Shown piece by piece: positions 34,063 to 43,266 of a stretch of DNA of 64,000 nucleotides. The position numbers and the translations under genes were made by a program. Under the pieces are notes generated by a model. It was not told the DNA's origin. It worked only from the letters and a program-made list of their open reading frames with translations, and made no database searches. Position 1 is the first letter of the stretch; the number at the start of each line of letters is the position of its first letter. Origin of the DNA: Caulobacter sp. UNC358MFTsu5.1 (GTDB lineage: Bacteria; Pseudomonadota; Alphaproteobacteria; Caulobacterales; Caulobacteraceae); NCBI RefSeq assembly GCF_000712075.1, contig NZ_JONW01000007.1:310001-374000 (forward strand), read 5' to 3'.

Positions 34063-35244
34063 TTAACGCAAGTGACCAGCTTGCGTCCCGGCCTGGGGCT
34101 CGCGCCGTTCGGTCACCAGGGTGGTGGCGGCCGCCATCCGCGCGGTGTCGGCCTTGTAGCGTTGGCGATACTCGGAGGGCGCCATCGCGGCCCACTCGCT
34201 GAAGTTCCGGGTGAAGCTGCCCGGTTCGCTGAAGCCGACCGCGTAGCCGACATGGGTCACGGGGAGATCGGTGGCGAGCAGCAAGGCCCCCGCCATTTCA
34301 CCGCGCAGCCGCGTTCTGATGTGCTGAAACGTCTCGCCTTCGCCGGCCAGGTTGCGTCTCAGCCGGCGCGGCTGGCTTCGAAGCCGTTCGGCGACGTCCT
34401 CGATCGACGGCAGCCACTTTCCCTCGCGCTGAAGCCCGACCAGCACCTGTTCCGTCCGGCTGCGCCAGCTCAGTTCGCCGCCTGGCGGCGCGAACCAGTC
34501 CGGCGCGCCGGCGTTGTGCGCCTCGTATTCGGCGAGGGTTCCGTGCACGAGGCGAACGTTGAGGTCGTTGCGGTCGTAGCAAAGCGCATCGACCTTCGCC
34601 CCGAACTCGATCGGGCACTGGAACAGGGCGAACCGGTCGAAGCCGTTCGCCTGCACCGGGCGCCGCCCTTGCACGAACACGCGACGCAGCTTGAGCGGCC
34701 GGCCGATCAGCCAGCTGAACAGGTGATAGATCCAGACGAACCGCAGCCAGACGAAGATGTCCCGATCGACGCCCTCGACGGTGTTGTAGGCGCAGACGTG
34801 CATGACGCCGAGCCGGTCGGTCTCGATCAGCTGCGGACCGATGTCGCTGGAAAGCGCCTGGGTGAACCGGATGCTGACCCTGAGCGCCTCACCGAAGGTG
34901 TTGGCGTGCAGATAGGCTCGCGTGCGTTCGGTCTCGAGCGCCAGCCGGCATCTTTCCGCCAGGAACCCGACATAGGCGTCGTCGAGCTTCTGCTGGATGC
35001 ATTCGACCAAACGGAAAAGGGCGCTGCCGTCGATCGCCGCGTGCTCGTCGCCGTACGCCGACGGATCGATCCGGGCTTCGCGCAAGATCTCCATGGGGTC
35101 GTGCCCCTTGAGCACGGCGCCGCGCAGCAGCTTCTCGATCGCGAGGCCGTCCAGTCCCGGACGCCCGTCGTCCATCGCGGCCAGCCTGTCGACCGGAGTC
35201 GAGGGCGTGGGCGGCACTGATAGCGCGGGCGATTTGGCGGCCAT
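34063..35244 (-). CDS. AraC-family regulator with Arabinose_bd-type domain
   Basis: 393 residues. The N-terminal 250 residues match the PF12625-type ligand domain (AIEKLLRGAVLKGHDPMEIL, REARIDPSAYGDEHAAIDGS, GFLAERCRLALE, FSWLIGRPLKLRRVFVQGRR). The C-terminus is an AraC helix-turn-helix (SIEDVAERLRSQPRRLRRNL, LLATDLPVTHVGYAVGFSEP, GSFTRNFSEWAAMAPSEYRQ). Relatives such as OruR/ArgR-like regulators control adjacent catabolic operons in response to their substrate. It lies upstream of, and in the same direction as, the receptor and acyl-CoA catabolic genes, and is their likely activator. The inducer is not evident. Confidence 0.92.
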   Translation of the reverse strand: MAAKSPALSVPPTPSTPVDRLAAMDDGRPGLDGLAIEKLLRGAVLKGHDPMEILREARIDPSAYGDEHAAIDGSALFRLVECIQQKLDDAYVGFLAERCRLALETERTRAYLHANTFGEALRVSIRFTQALSSDIGPQLIETDRLGVMHVCAYNTVEGVDRDIFVWLRFVWIYHLFSWLIGRPLKLRRVFVQGRRPVQANGFDRFALFQCPIEFGAKVDALCYDRNDLNVRLVHGTLAEYEAHNAGAPDWFAPPGGELSWRSRTEQVLVGLQREGKWLPSIEDVAERLRSQPRRLRRNLAGEGETFQHIRTRLRGEMAGALLLATDLPVTHVGYAVGFSEPGSFTRNFSEWAAMAPSEYRQRYKADTARMAAATTLVTERREPQAGTQAGHLR

Positions 35245-35484
35245 GGATTGCAGTGTCTCTCCCCGACTTCGATTGTAAGGCGCATTTCGCGCCTCAAGGC
35301 CTCCTTTTTACGAAAGAGCCATGAGCAGACCACGCGCAACGACGAAGGGCGGGTTTCATCCCTCAACCTAGGGCGCAAAGAGATCAGCCGCGCCGCCTGC
35401 GCCGGCTTCTCATGGCGAGAGCACGGGTGTCTCTCTCCGGGGCGCTAGCCGAGCAAGCGGCACGCCATCCCTGGAAATCGCGGC

Positions 35485-36657
35485 CTAGAGGCTGACCAGC
35501 CCCTCCGACGGAGCGGCGGCGATGGGAAGGGTGACGATGAAGGTGCTGCCCGTGCCCTGACCCGCGCTCTGCACCTCGATCCTGCCGCCGTGAAGCGCGA
35601 CCAGCTGCTTGACCAGGGCGAGGCCGATCCCCAGCCCGCCCTGCGCCTTGGTCAGATGGTCCTCGACCTGGGCGAAGATCTCGAAGATGCCCGACTGCAT
35701 CTCGGGGGCAATCCCCACGCCCGTGTCGGACACCTTGATCTCGGCGGCGCCGTCCTGGACCTTGGCGGACAGGGACACGGCGCCGCCCGGGGGCGTGTAC
35801 TTGGCCGCGTTGTTCAGCAGGTTGGCCACCACCTGGGCCAGCCGCGTGTGATCGGCGTCCAGCCAGATGGGGCCCTCGGGAAACTCGGTCGTGAACCGGT
35901 GGGCCCCCGCGTCGATATTGTGCTGGCTGGCTTCGATGGCCGATCGGAGGATTTCGCGCAGGTCGAGCCGCTCCTTCTTCAGCGAGATCTTGCCCTGGTT
36001 GACCCGCGAAACGTCGAGGAGATCGTCGACCAGGTGCGACAGGTGGGTGAGCATCCGGTCCATGCGGGTGCGGATGTCGCGCGAGCGTTCGGGCGAGTTG
36101 TCCTTGCCCAGCAGGTGAAGGCCGCCGGTCAGGGCGGCGACGGGATTGCGCAGTTCGTGCGCCAGGACCGCCAGGAAACTGTCCTTGTGGCGATCGGCCC
36201 GCCGCAGGGCCTGGGCCGCGGCCTCCAGCTCGTCGCGCTGCAGTTCGATCTGCAGGCGCTGCCGATGGAGGTCGAAGAACACATTGGCCTTGCTGCGCAG
36301 CACATGGGCCTCGATCGGCTTCTGGATGAAGTCGACCGCGCCGGCCTCGTAGCCGCGGAAGCGGCGCAGGGCGTCGACGCCGCCCGCCGTGCCGGCGGTC
36401 ACGAAGATGATCGGGATATGGCGCGCGCGCTCGTTGCCCCGCATGAATTCGGCCAGCTGGAATCCGTCCATGCCGGGCATCTGCACGTCAAGCAGGGCCA
36501 GGGCGATGTCGTGCACCAGCAGCAGCTCGAGCGCCTCCTCGCCCGAACGCGCCTTCAGGCAGGTCAGGCCGTCGCGCTGCAGCAGCGCCTCCAGCGCCAG
36601 CAGGTTCTCTTCGAGATCATCGACCAGCAGGAAGTTGATCGGCTTTTCCGCGATCAT
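35485..36657 (-). CDS. Receiver-histidine kinase (REC-HisKA-HATPase)
   Basis: 390 residues, no membrane segment. An N-terminal receiver (INFLLVDDLEENLLALEALL, phospho-acceptor Asp57 in LALLDVQMPGMDG, DFIQKP) is followed by a kinase core: His167 in LAVLAHELRNPVAAL, NLLNNAAKYTPPGG, VSDTGVGIAPE and GGLGIGLALVKQLVALHGG. Such receiver-first kinases pass a signal from another kinase onward. Its start overlaps the CheB-like gene stop by 4 bp, so it is the last member of the operon hybrid kinase, CheR, CheB, REC-kinase. No output regulator is encoded next to it. Confidence 0.93.
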   Translation of the reverse strand: MIAEKPINFLLVDDLEENLLALEALLQRDGLTCLKARSGEEALELLLVHDIALALLDVQMPGMDGFQLAEFMRGNERARHIPIIFVTAGTAGGVDALRRFRGYEAGAVDFIQKPIEAHVLRSKANVFFDLHRQRLQIELQRDELEAAAQALRRADRHKDSFLAVLAHELRNPVAALTGGLHLLGKDNSPERSRDIRTRMDRMLTHLSHLVDDLLDVSRVNQGKISLKKERLDLREILRSAIEASQHNIDAGAHRFTTEFPEGPIWLDADHTRLAQVVANLLNNAAKYTPPGGAVSLSAKVQDGAAEIKVSDTGVGIAPEMQSGIFEIFAQVEDHLTKAQGGLGIGLALVKQLVALHGGRIEVQSAGQGTGSTFIVTLPIAAAPSEGLVSL

Positions 36658-37232
36658 CGCGCAGTCCCCAAACTCGACAGATAGGATGCGATCGCATCCA
36701 GGTTCATGACCTTCGCGGTCGCGGCGGCGTCCAACGCCGCATCCGGCATTGCCGAGGCGTAGGCCTGCGCGGGGTCCTCGACGATCGCCACGCCGCCGGC
36801 GTCGGTCACGGCCTTCAGGCCCGCGGCGCCGTCATTGTTGGCGCCGGTGAGGATGACGCCGACGAGCGCCGGGCCATAGGCGTCGGCGGCGCTTTCGAAC
36901 AGCACGTCGATGGAGGGGCGCGAGTAGTTCACCGGTTCGTCGTTCGACAGCGCCAGGGCGCCGTCGGCCTCGACGAGCATGTGGTAGTCCGAGGGCGCGA
37001 AATAGATCACCCCGCCGTCCATGGGCTCCTTGTCCTCGGCTTCCTTCACCCTCATCCGGCACTTGGACTGGAACAGCGGCAGGAGGACGTTGGAGCGGTC
37101 CGGCGGCACGTGCACGACCACCAGGACGGGCAGGGGATAGCCGACGGGCAGCCGGGGCAGGATGACCTGCAGGGCCTGGACGGCGCCGGCCGAGGCGCCG
37201 ATCGCGATCGCCTTGATCGTTGTCCGGGTCAC
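36654..37232 (-). CDS. CheB-type methylesterase domain protein without receiver
   Basis: 192 residues making up only the CheB catalytic domain: Ser14 in AIGASAGAVQAL, His41 in VVVVHVPPDRSN, and the catalytic Asp in VGVILTGANNDGAAGLKAV. Classical CheB has a receiver before this domain; here it is absent, so phosphorylation cannot unlock it directly. It overlaps CheR by 4 bp and the REC-kinase by 4 bp. Methyl-group turnover on a non-chemotaxis partner has been suggested for such CheR/CheB pairs next to large hybrid kinases; the substrate here is unknown, and no MCP gene lies in this operon. Confidence 0.9.
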   Translation of the reverse strand: MTRTTIKAIAIGASAGAVQALQVILPRLPVGYPLPVLVVVHVPPDRSNVLLPLFQSKCRMRVKEAEDKEPMDGGVIYFAPSDYHMLVEADGALALSNDEPVNYSRPSIDVLFESAADAYGPALVGVILTGANNDGAAGLKAVTDAGGVAIVEDPAQAYASAMPDAALDAAATAKVMNLDAIASYLSSLGTAR

Positions 37233-38053
37233 GGCTCGCGCCTCTGATAGATCTTTTCCTCCGGCACGAAGTCGGCGAACCCGGTCGCGTGCCTGGAAAA
37301 GCGCAGGCTCTCCTTCGACCCCAGGCCCAGGAAGCCTTTTCGGGTCAGGGACTCACGGAACAGGCCGATGGCCCGGTCCTGCAGCGCGCGATCGAAATAG
37401 ATCATCACGTTGCGGCACGAGATGAGGTGCATCTCGGCGAAGACCGCGTCGGTCACCAGGCTGTGGTCGGAGAACACCACGCGGTCGCGCAGCGACTTGT
37501 CGAAGACCGCGCGCCCGTAGGCGGCGGTGTAGTAGTCGGACAGCGACGACTTGCCGCCCGATTTCTGATGGTTCTCGGTGAACTTGCGGATCCGATCCAG
37601 CGGATAGAGGCCCGCCTCCGCGGCGCTCAGTGCGTCCGGGTTGATGTCGGTGGCGTAGAACAGGGTGCGCTCGTAGAGGCCCTCCTCGCGCAGGAGGATG
37701 GCCAGCGAATAGAGCTCCTCGCCGGCGCTGCAGCCGGCGATCCAGACCTTCAGCGACGGATAGGTCCGCAGGTGGGGCAGCACCTTCTCGCGCAGCGCCC
37801 GGAAGTAGGACGGATCGCGGAACATCTCGCTGACCTGCACGGTGAGATAGCCGAGCAGGCGCGGCAGCATGTCGGGGTCGTGCAGGACGCGGTCCTGCAG
37901 CGCCGAGATGCTGGCGAAGCCGAGCTGATCGCGCGCCTGCACCAGACGCCGCTTGATCGACGCCCGCGCATAGTGGCGGAAGTCGTAGTGGTAGTGCTGG
38001 AAGAGCGCCTCCAGCAGCAGCTGGATCTCTAGGTCTTCGATCTTGTCGGGCAC
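37229..38053 (-). CDS. CheR-type methyltransferase
   Basis: 274 residues. The N-terminal CheR helical domain (IQLLLEALFQHYHYDFRHYA, RASIKRRLV) leads into the SAM-binding domain: LKVWIAGCSAGEELYSLAIL, LYERTLFYATDINPDALSAA, FDKSLRDRVVFSDHSLVTDA and HLISCRNVMIYFDRALQ. It would methylate a glutamate of a partner protein. A GTG start lies 4 bp after the hybrid-kinase stop, and the end overlaps the CheB-like gene. It is more divergent from the second CheR at 53209 than expected for recent copies and belongs to a different operon. Confidence 0.92.
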   Translation of the reverse strand: MPDKIEDLEIQLLLEALFQHYHYDFRHYARASIKRRLVQARDQLGFASISALQDRVLHDPDMLPRLLGYLTVQVSEMFRDPSYFRALREKVLPHLRTYPSLKVWIAGCSAGEELYSLAILLREEGLYERTLFYATDINPDALSAAEAGLYPLDRIRKFTENHQKSGGKSSLSDYYTAAYGRAVFDKSLRDRVVFSDHSLVTDAVFAEMHLISCRNVMIYFDRALQDRAIGLFRESLTRKGFLGLGSKESLRFSRHATGFADFVPEEKIYQRREP

Positions 38054-38057
38054 GGCT

Positions 38058-41000
38058 CTACCTAGGCATCCACACGCGCACGAGCGAAAGCAGTTTGTCG
38101 ACGTCGATGGGCTTGGCCATGTAGTCGTTGGCCCCGGCGGCGATGCAGCGCTCCTGGTCGTCGGGCATGGCCTTGGCGGTCAGCATCAGGATCGGCAGCT
38201 TGGACCATCGCGCATCCTCGCGGATTTGACGCGTCGCGGTCAGGCCGTCCATCACGGGCATCATCACGTCCATCAGCACCAGGTCGACGGCGCGGGAAGG
38301 GTCTTCGGCGGACCGCCCCAGGGCCTCGATCGCCTCCTGGCCGTTGCGGGCGATCTCGACGACGGCGCCGCGCGGCTCCAGGACGTTGGTCAGGGAGTAG
38401 ACGTTGCGGATGTCGTCCTCGACGATCAGCACGCGGCGGCCCTCCAGGACGGCGTCGCGGTTGCGGGCCTTCTGGATCATCTTCTGCTGTTCGGGCGGCA
38501 GCTCGGACACCACCTGGTGCAGGAACAGCGAGACCTCGTCGAGCAGGCGTTCGGGCGACTTGGCGCCCTTGATGATGATCGAGCTGGAGTAGCGACGGAG
38601 GCGTTGCTCGTCGTCCGCCGACAGGTCGTGGCCGGTGTAGACGATGACGGGCGGGAACGCGTGGTCGCCGTCCTGGCTCAGCGTCTCCAGCAGCGAGTAG
38701 CCCGAGGCGTCGGGCAGGGACAGGTCCAGCACCATGCAGTCGAACGTCTGCTGCTTGAGCTGCTCCAGGCATTCGGCGGCCGTGCCGACGCCGACGGTCT
38801 CGACGTCGCCGGACGACAGCAGCTTGCCGACGGCGTCGCGCTGCACCGGGTCGTCCTCCACGATCAGCACCCGTCGCACCGTGCTGGTCAGCTTGGACTG
38901 CAGGGTCCGGAGCACCTCGGCCAGCTCGTCGCGCTTGACCGGCTTGACCATGTAGCCGATCGCGCCCAGCGACAGGGCGGTCTGGCTGTGGTCGGCGGCC
39001 GAGATGACATGGATCGGGATGTGCCGGGTCGTGTCGTCGCGCTTGAGGCGGTCGAGGACCATCAGGCCCGACTCGTCCGGCAGCCCCACGTCGAGGACGA
39101 CCGCGCTGGGCTTGAACTGCCGGGCCAACTTCAGGGCGTCTTCGGCCGTGCCGGCCACGAGGCAGTCGAAGCCGAGCTCCTTGGCCAGGTCGCGCACGAT
39201 GCCGGCGAACTTGTCGTCGTCCTCGATGACCAGCAGCACCCGGCGGCCCTTGGTCAGCTGTTCGCGGTCGTCCTCGACCGTCTTGGCCAGGCGCTTGGCG
39301 CGCGGCGGGCGCGGCGCGGGGGAGGGGATCGGCTCCACGGGCGCGGGCTGCTCGCGCGGCGCCACGAAGGTCGGATCGTAGGTGCGCGGGATGGTGACGG
39401 TGAAGGTGCTGCCTTCGCCGGCCGTGCTCTTGAGCGTGATCGCCCCGCCCAGCAGGCGCGACAGTTCGCGCGAGATCGACAGACCCAGGCCTGTGCCGCC
39501 GTATCGACGGCTGATGGTGCCGTCCGCCTGTCGGAAGGCCTCGAAGATGCTCTCCTGCTGTTCGCGCGCAATGCCGATGCCGGTGTCCGTCACCGCGAAC
39601 GCCAGGTTGTCGGCGCCGGCCGGCGACACGGTCAGGCGGACCTCGCCCTGTTCGGTGAACTTGAAGGCGTTCGACAGAAGGTTCTTGAGGATCTGCTCGA
39701 GGCGCTGGCGATCGGTCTCGACCAGGGCGGGGCAGTCCTTCGCCACGACGATCTCGAAGCCCAGGCCGCGCTCGTCCGCGACGGGCTGGAACAGCTGGCG
39801 CAGGTCTCCCGTCAACCGCTGCAGCGGGAGACTCTCGGGGCGCACCTCGATATGGCCGGCCTCGATCTTCGACAGGTCGAGGATGTCGTTGATCAGGGTC
39901 AGCAGGTCGTTGCCCGACGACTGGATGGTCTGGGCGAACTTCACCTGCTCGCCCGAGAGGTTGCCGTTCGGGTTGTCGCTGAGCAGCTTGGACAGGATCA
40001 GCAGCGAGTTGAGCGGCGTGCGCAGCTCGTGGGACATGTTGGCCAGGAAGTCGGACTTGTACTGGCTGGCCTGTTCCAGTTCCCGCGCCTTCAGCGCCAC
40101 GGCGGCGCCGGTGCGTTCCAGTTCGTCGCGCTGGGTCTCCAGAGTCTGGGCCTGCTCCTCGAGCTGGCTGTTGGTCTGCTCCAGTTCGACCTGTTGCTGC
40201 TCCAGCCGCGTCTGCGACTCCTTGAGCGCGCGACCCTGCTCCTCCAGCTCCTCGTTGGAGACCCGCAGCTCCTCGCTCTGGACCTGCAGTTCTTCCGCCT
40301 GTCGCTGGGTTTCCTCCAGCACGCTCTGCAGCTCGGAACGATAGCGCGCCGAGCGCAGGGCGATGCCGATGGACGGCGAAACCTGGTCCAGGAATTCGAG
40401 CATCAGTTCGTCGGCCGGATGCAGGAAACCCAGTTCGATCACGGCGTTGACGACGTCGTCGGCATGGGTCGGCACGATGACCAGATGCCGGGGCTTGTCG
40501 CGCCCCAGGGCCGAGCTGATGGTCAGATAGCCCTCGGGCACGTCGCGGACGATGGTCGAACGCCCGTCGGCGGCCGCCTTGCCCAGCAGACCTTCCCTGA
40601 CGCCGAAGCGCAGGGTCACGTCGGCGTCGGCGGGAATCCCCAGGGCCGCGGCGCGATAGAACTGGCCCTTCTCGCCCTTGAACAGGGCGCCGGCCTGGAA
40701 GCCGAGATATTGCGCCAGGAAACTCAGGATGCTGTCGCTCAGCTCCTCGACCGACTTGTCGCCCATCATCGCTTCGGCGAGGCCGACCTGGCCCGACTGC
40801 AGCCATTCCTCCCGGCTGCGGGCGCGGGCGCTGCGGCGGATCAGGGCGAACACCGCGATCGTCAGCGCCGCCCCCAGGAGGCAGGTCAGCACCCCGCTGG
40901 TCAGGGCCGTCTTGTGGGCGGCGTCCATCTCGGCCAGGCGAATGTCCCGCAGCCGGTTTTCCTCGTTGCGCATCACGTCGAGCTGGGCGCGGACCGCGTC

Positions 41001-41483
41001 CATTTCGATCTTGCCGCGGTCGGTGGCGACGACGGCGAGCGCGGCCTGGGTCTCGCCCCGGCGTCGCATGTCCACGGTCCTGTCGAGTTCGTCGAGCTTG
41101 GCGGCGATATGACGCTTGAGCGGGATGAGGTTGGCCTGCTGCGCCGGGTTGTCCTTGGTGAGCGCGGCCACCTCGTCGGCGCGCTGGCCGACGGCGCTGA
41201 CCGCGTTCTGGTAGGGTTCGAGATACCGGTCGTTGCCCGTCAGCAGGTAGCCGCGCTGGCCGGTTTCCGCGTCCTGCGCGGTGGACAGCAACTTGTCCAG
41301 CGCCATCAGCACATTGTGGGTGTGCCAGATCCTTTCGTTGTTGGTCCTGAGAACCTCGATGTTGCGGAAGGCGATCATCCCGCTGAGGAGGAAGAACGCC
41401 AGGACGAGCGCGAGCCCGATGGTCGCCCATAGTTCCACTTTCGTCCCGGAGGAGGACGGGCGACGAGGTTCGATTGACGACAT
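38058..41483 (-). CDS. CHASE3/GAF hybrid histidine kinase with three receivers
   Basis: 1141 residues. TM1 (about 20-40: [20 protein letters not shown]), a periplasmic CHASE3-like domain (about 45-180), TM2 (about 197-217), GAF (about 235-370), a long Gln/Glu coiled coil (about 375-470), the HisKA with His485 ([13 protein letters not shown]), HATPase ([29 protein letters not shown]), then three receivers: [27 protein letters not shown] and [13 protein letters not shown]. Such kinases head operons with CheR/CheB-like proteins in many soil bacteria and integrate stress-type signals. The first gene of the operon; no promoter motif was recognised. Confidence 0.94.
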   Translation of the reverse strand: MSSIEPRRPSSSGTKVELWATIGLALVLAFFLLSGMIAFRNIEVLRTNNERIWHTHNVLMALDKLLSTAQDAETGQRGYLLTGNDRYLEPYQNAVSAVGQRADEVAALTKDNPAQQANLIPLKRHIAAKLDELDRTVDMRRRGETQAALAVVATDRGKIEMDAVRAQLDVMRNEENRLRDIRLAEMDAAHKTALTSGVLTCLLGAALTIAVFALIRRSARARSREEWLQSGQVGLAEAMMGDKSVEELSDSILSFLAQYLGFQAGALFKGEKGQFYRAAALGIPADADVTLRFGVREGLLGKAAADGRSTIVRDVPEGYLTISSALGRDKPRHLVIVPTHADDVVNAVIELGFLHPADELMLEFLDQVSPSIGIALRSARYRSELQSVLEETQRQAEELQVQSEELRVSNEELEEQGRALKESQTRLEQQQVELEQTNSQLEEQAQTLETQRDELERTGAAVALKARELEQASQYKSDFLANMSHELRTPLNSLLILSKLLSDNPNGNLSGEQVKFAQTIQSSGNDLLTLINDILDLSKIEAGHIEVRPESLPLQRLTGDLRQLFQPVADERGLGFEIVVAKDCPALVETDRQRLEQILKNLLSNAFKFTEQGEVRLTVSPAGADNLAFAVTDTGIGIAREQQESIFEAFRQADGTISRRYGGTGLGLSISRELSRLLGGAITLKSTAGEGSTFTVTIPRTYDPTFVAPREQPAPVEPIPSPAPRPPRAKRLAKTVEDDREQLTKGRRVLLVIEDDDKFAGIVRDLAKELGFDCLVAGTAEDALKLARQFKPSAVVLDVGLPDESGLMVLDRLKRDDTTRHIPIHVISAADHSQTALSLGAIGYMVKPVKRDELAEVLRTLQSKLTSTVRRVLIVEDDPVQRDAVGKLLSSGDVETVGVGTAAECLEQLKQQTFDCMVLDLSLPDASGYSLLETLSQDGDHAFPPVIVYTGHDLSADDEQRLRRYSSSIIIKGAKSPERLLDEVSLFLHQVVSELPPEQQKMIQKARNRDAVLEGRRVLIVEDDIRNVYSLTNVLEPRGAVVEIARNGQEAIEALGRSAEDPSRAVDLVLMDVMMPVMDGLTATRQIREDARWSKLPILMLTAKAMPDDQERCIAAGANDYMAKPIDVDKLLSLVRVWMPR

Positions 41484-41846
41484 GGAGTACTCGGAGTCGG
41501 AGTTGTCGATCCTGCCCCCTCAGACGAGACCGGGGGCAAATGGCGGTTGGCTTGGCGAGCGGTCAGGACACGAGCGGCGGACGGGAACGGCGCGAAAGCG
41601 GTTCGGGCTTGGCGAGAGACCGTGCTTGAGCCGGGAGCAAGGAATCCTTGGCGCCCGGTCGACGGCTTTGAGCCGCGACGCTCCTAAATTCAACAAAGGC
41701 CGGAATCACCAAGCACCCCCCCCCCCGTAGCGCACCCGATCGCGCGGAGCCACTAACGCCAAGCCGTCGTTGAGGTTCCATCGGAAAGCGACGGGCGTCT
41801 CGGCCTGTCATCAGGGCTGCTCCACATGGAGGCTGTGCCGCGAGTG
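41484..41846. other. Noncoding gap with an 11-C homopolymer
   Basis: 363 bp between the hybrid-kinase start and the GH28 stop. The only notable feature is a run of 11 C at 41716-41726. No gene, RNA or operator is supported. The kinase promoter should lie here. Confidence 0.6.
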
Positions 41847-43262
41847 TCAGGACGCTGAGACGAAGCCTTCCACGTTGGTGTTGTCCGTGGCGGCCTCGTA
41901 CAGTTTGGCGACCTTGATTTTCCGCAGGCGCACGTCGCGGACGGGCAGGGCGGGATCGCCCTTGATGCGGCAGACGAACTTGGCCTCGTCGACGGTGACG
42001 TTGCTGACGCTGAGGCCCTGGATCGGCGTCAGGCGGCGCTCATAGGTCGGGACCAGATCGCGCCACTGGTAGAGGACGTCGGTCTCGACGCACAACACCC
42101 CGCCCGACACGATGGTGGCGGTGACGTTGTCCATGACGATGTTCCGCACGAAGCCGCCGCGCCGTTCGTTGGTCTTCACGTAAAGGATGTTGTTGATCGG
42201 CACGGCCCAGCCGTCGGCGCCCTTGCCGTCGCCGGCGAAGTGGCAGTTCTGGACGAAGACGTTCTCCACCCCGCCCGACAGCTCGCTGCCGATCGCCATC
42301 AGCTGGTGGCCGTTCAGGATCCTGCAGTCGCGCATGACGATATTGCGGGCCGGTGTCGCCAACCGCCAGCCGTCGAACTCGCGTCCCGACTTCACCGAGA
42401 CCGCATCGTCGCCCTGGTCGAACTGACATTGCTCGATCAGCACGTTCTGGCTCATCTCCGGATCGACGCCGTCGTTGTTGTGGCCATGGGCGCGGATCTT
42501 CACGCGACGGATCACGACGTCGGTGCAGAGCAGGGGGTGGACGGTCCAGAAAGGGCTGTCCTCGATGCTGACGTCCTCGATCAGCACGTGACGGCAGCGG
42601 TTGAACTGGATGAACTGCGGGCGAAGATGCGCCTCGCCCGTGGTCATGTCGCGTTGCTCGACCGGCGCGCCTTTCACCGCTTGCTGGTATAGCGCCACCA
42701 GGGCGTCCATGTGCGGCTTGGGACGCGCGTACCAGACCTTCCAGACATCAAGCCTGGCCTTCAGCCGCCCCGGGCCGGTGATCGCGACGTTCTCGCAGTC
42801 ATGGGCGTAGACCAGCGGCGAGTAGTTGTAGCACTCCAGCCCCTCCCAACTGGTCAGGACCGGCGGCAGGTAGTCCTGCGGGTTTTCGGAGAACAGCAGC
42901 GTCGCGCCCTGGGACAGGTGCAGGGCAACGTTGCTCTTCAGATGCACCGGTCCGCACGGCCATTCGCCCTTGGGCACGACCACCACGCCGGAGCCGGCGG
43001 CGTTGGCGGCCGCGACGGCCTTGGCGATCGCTTGTGAGGTCGCGGCCTGGTCGCGCGGGTCGGCGCCGAAATCGGTGATGGCGAACCGGCGGCTGCGCGA
43101 GAAATCCGGCACGGCGATCGGCGGCATGGCGAACGGCGCGGCCGGCCGGACGATTTCGTGGCGAAGCCCCGAGGCGGCGGCCGTCGTGGCCATCATCGAG
43201 GCGAGCCCGGCGGTCAGGGCCGCGCGGCGCGAGACGGGTGTGGCGAGGGGGCGATGGGGCAT
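41847..43262 (-). CDS. GH28 polygalacturonase-type hydrolase, Tat-exported
   Basis: 471 residues. A twin-arginine signal (VSRRAALTAGLASMMATTAA) is followed by the family-28 parallel beta-helix (FAITDFGADPRDQAATSQAI start). The catalytic region has NNDGVDPE, QGDDAVSVKSG and GHQLMAIGSE, in place of the classical NTD/GDD/GHG; VKTNERRGG replaces RIK. The Asp residues are kept. It would cut galacturonan or rhamnogalacturonan backbones. It is co-transcribed behind GH105 (4-bp gap) and the TonB receptor at 44703. Divergent motifs mean the exact linkage is uncertain (polygalacturonase, exo-acting, or rhamnogalacturonan hydrolase). Confidence 0.92.
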   Translation of the reverse strand: MPHRPLATPVSRRAALTAGLASMMATTAAASGLRHEIVRPAAPFAMPPIAVPDFSRSRRFAITDFGADPRDQAATSQAIAKAVAAANAAGSGVVVVPKGEWPCGPVHLKSNVALHLSQGATLLFSENPQDYLPPVLTSWEGLECYNYSPLVYAHDCENVAITGPGRLKARLDVWKVWYARPKPHMDALVALYQQAVKGAPVEQRDMTTGEAHLRPQFIQFNRCRHVLIEDVSIEDSPFWTVHPLLCTDVVIRRVKIRAHGHNNDGVDPEMSQNVLIEQCQFDQGDDAVSVKSGREFDGWRLATPARNIVMRDCRILNGHQLMAIGSELSGGVENVFVQNCHFAGDGKGADGWAVPINNILYVKTNERRGGFVRNIVMDNVTATIVSGGVLCVETDVLYQWRDLVPTYERRLTPIQGLSVSNVTVDEAKFVCRIKGDPALPVRDVRLRKIKVAKLYEAATDNTNVEGFVSAS

Positions 43263-43266
43263 GGCT

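Noticed and set aside
38043..41432. Long open frames on both strands over the hybrid kinase gene
   Set aside because: The kinase frame shows all catalytic motifs; the others are Arg/Ala/Gly-rich and follow from third-position GC bias.
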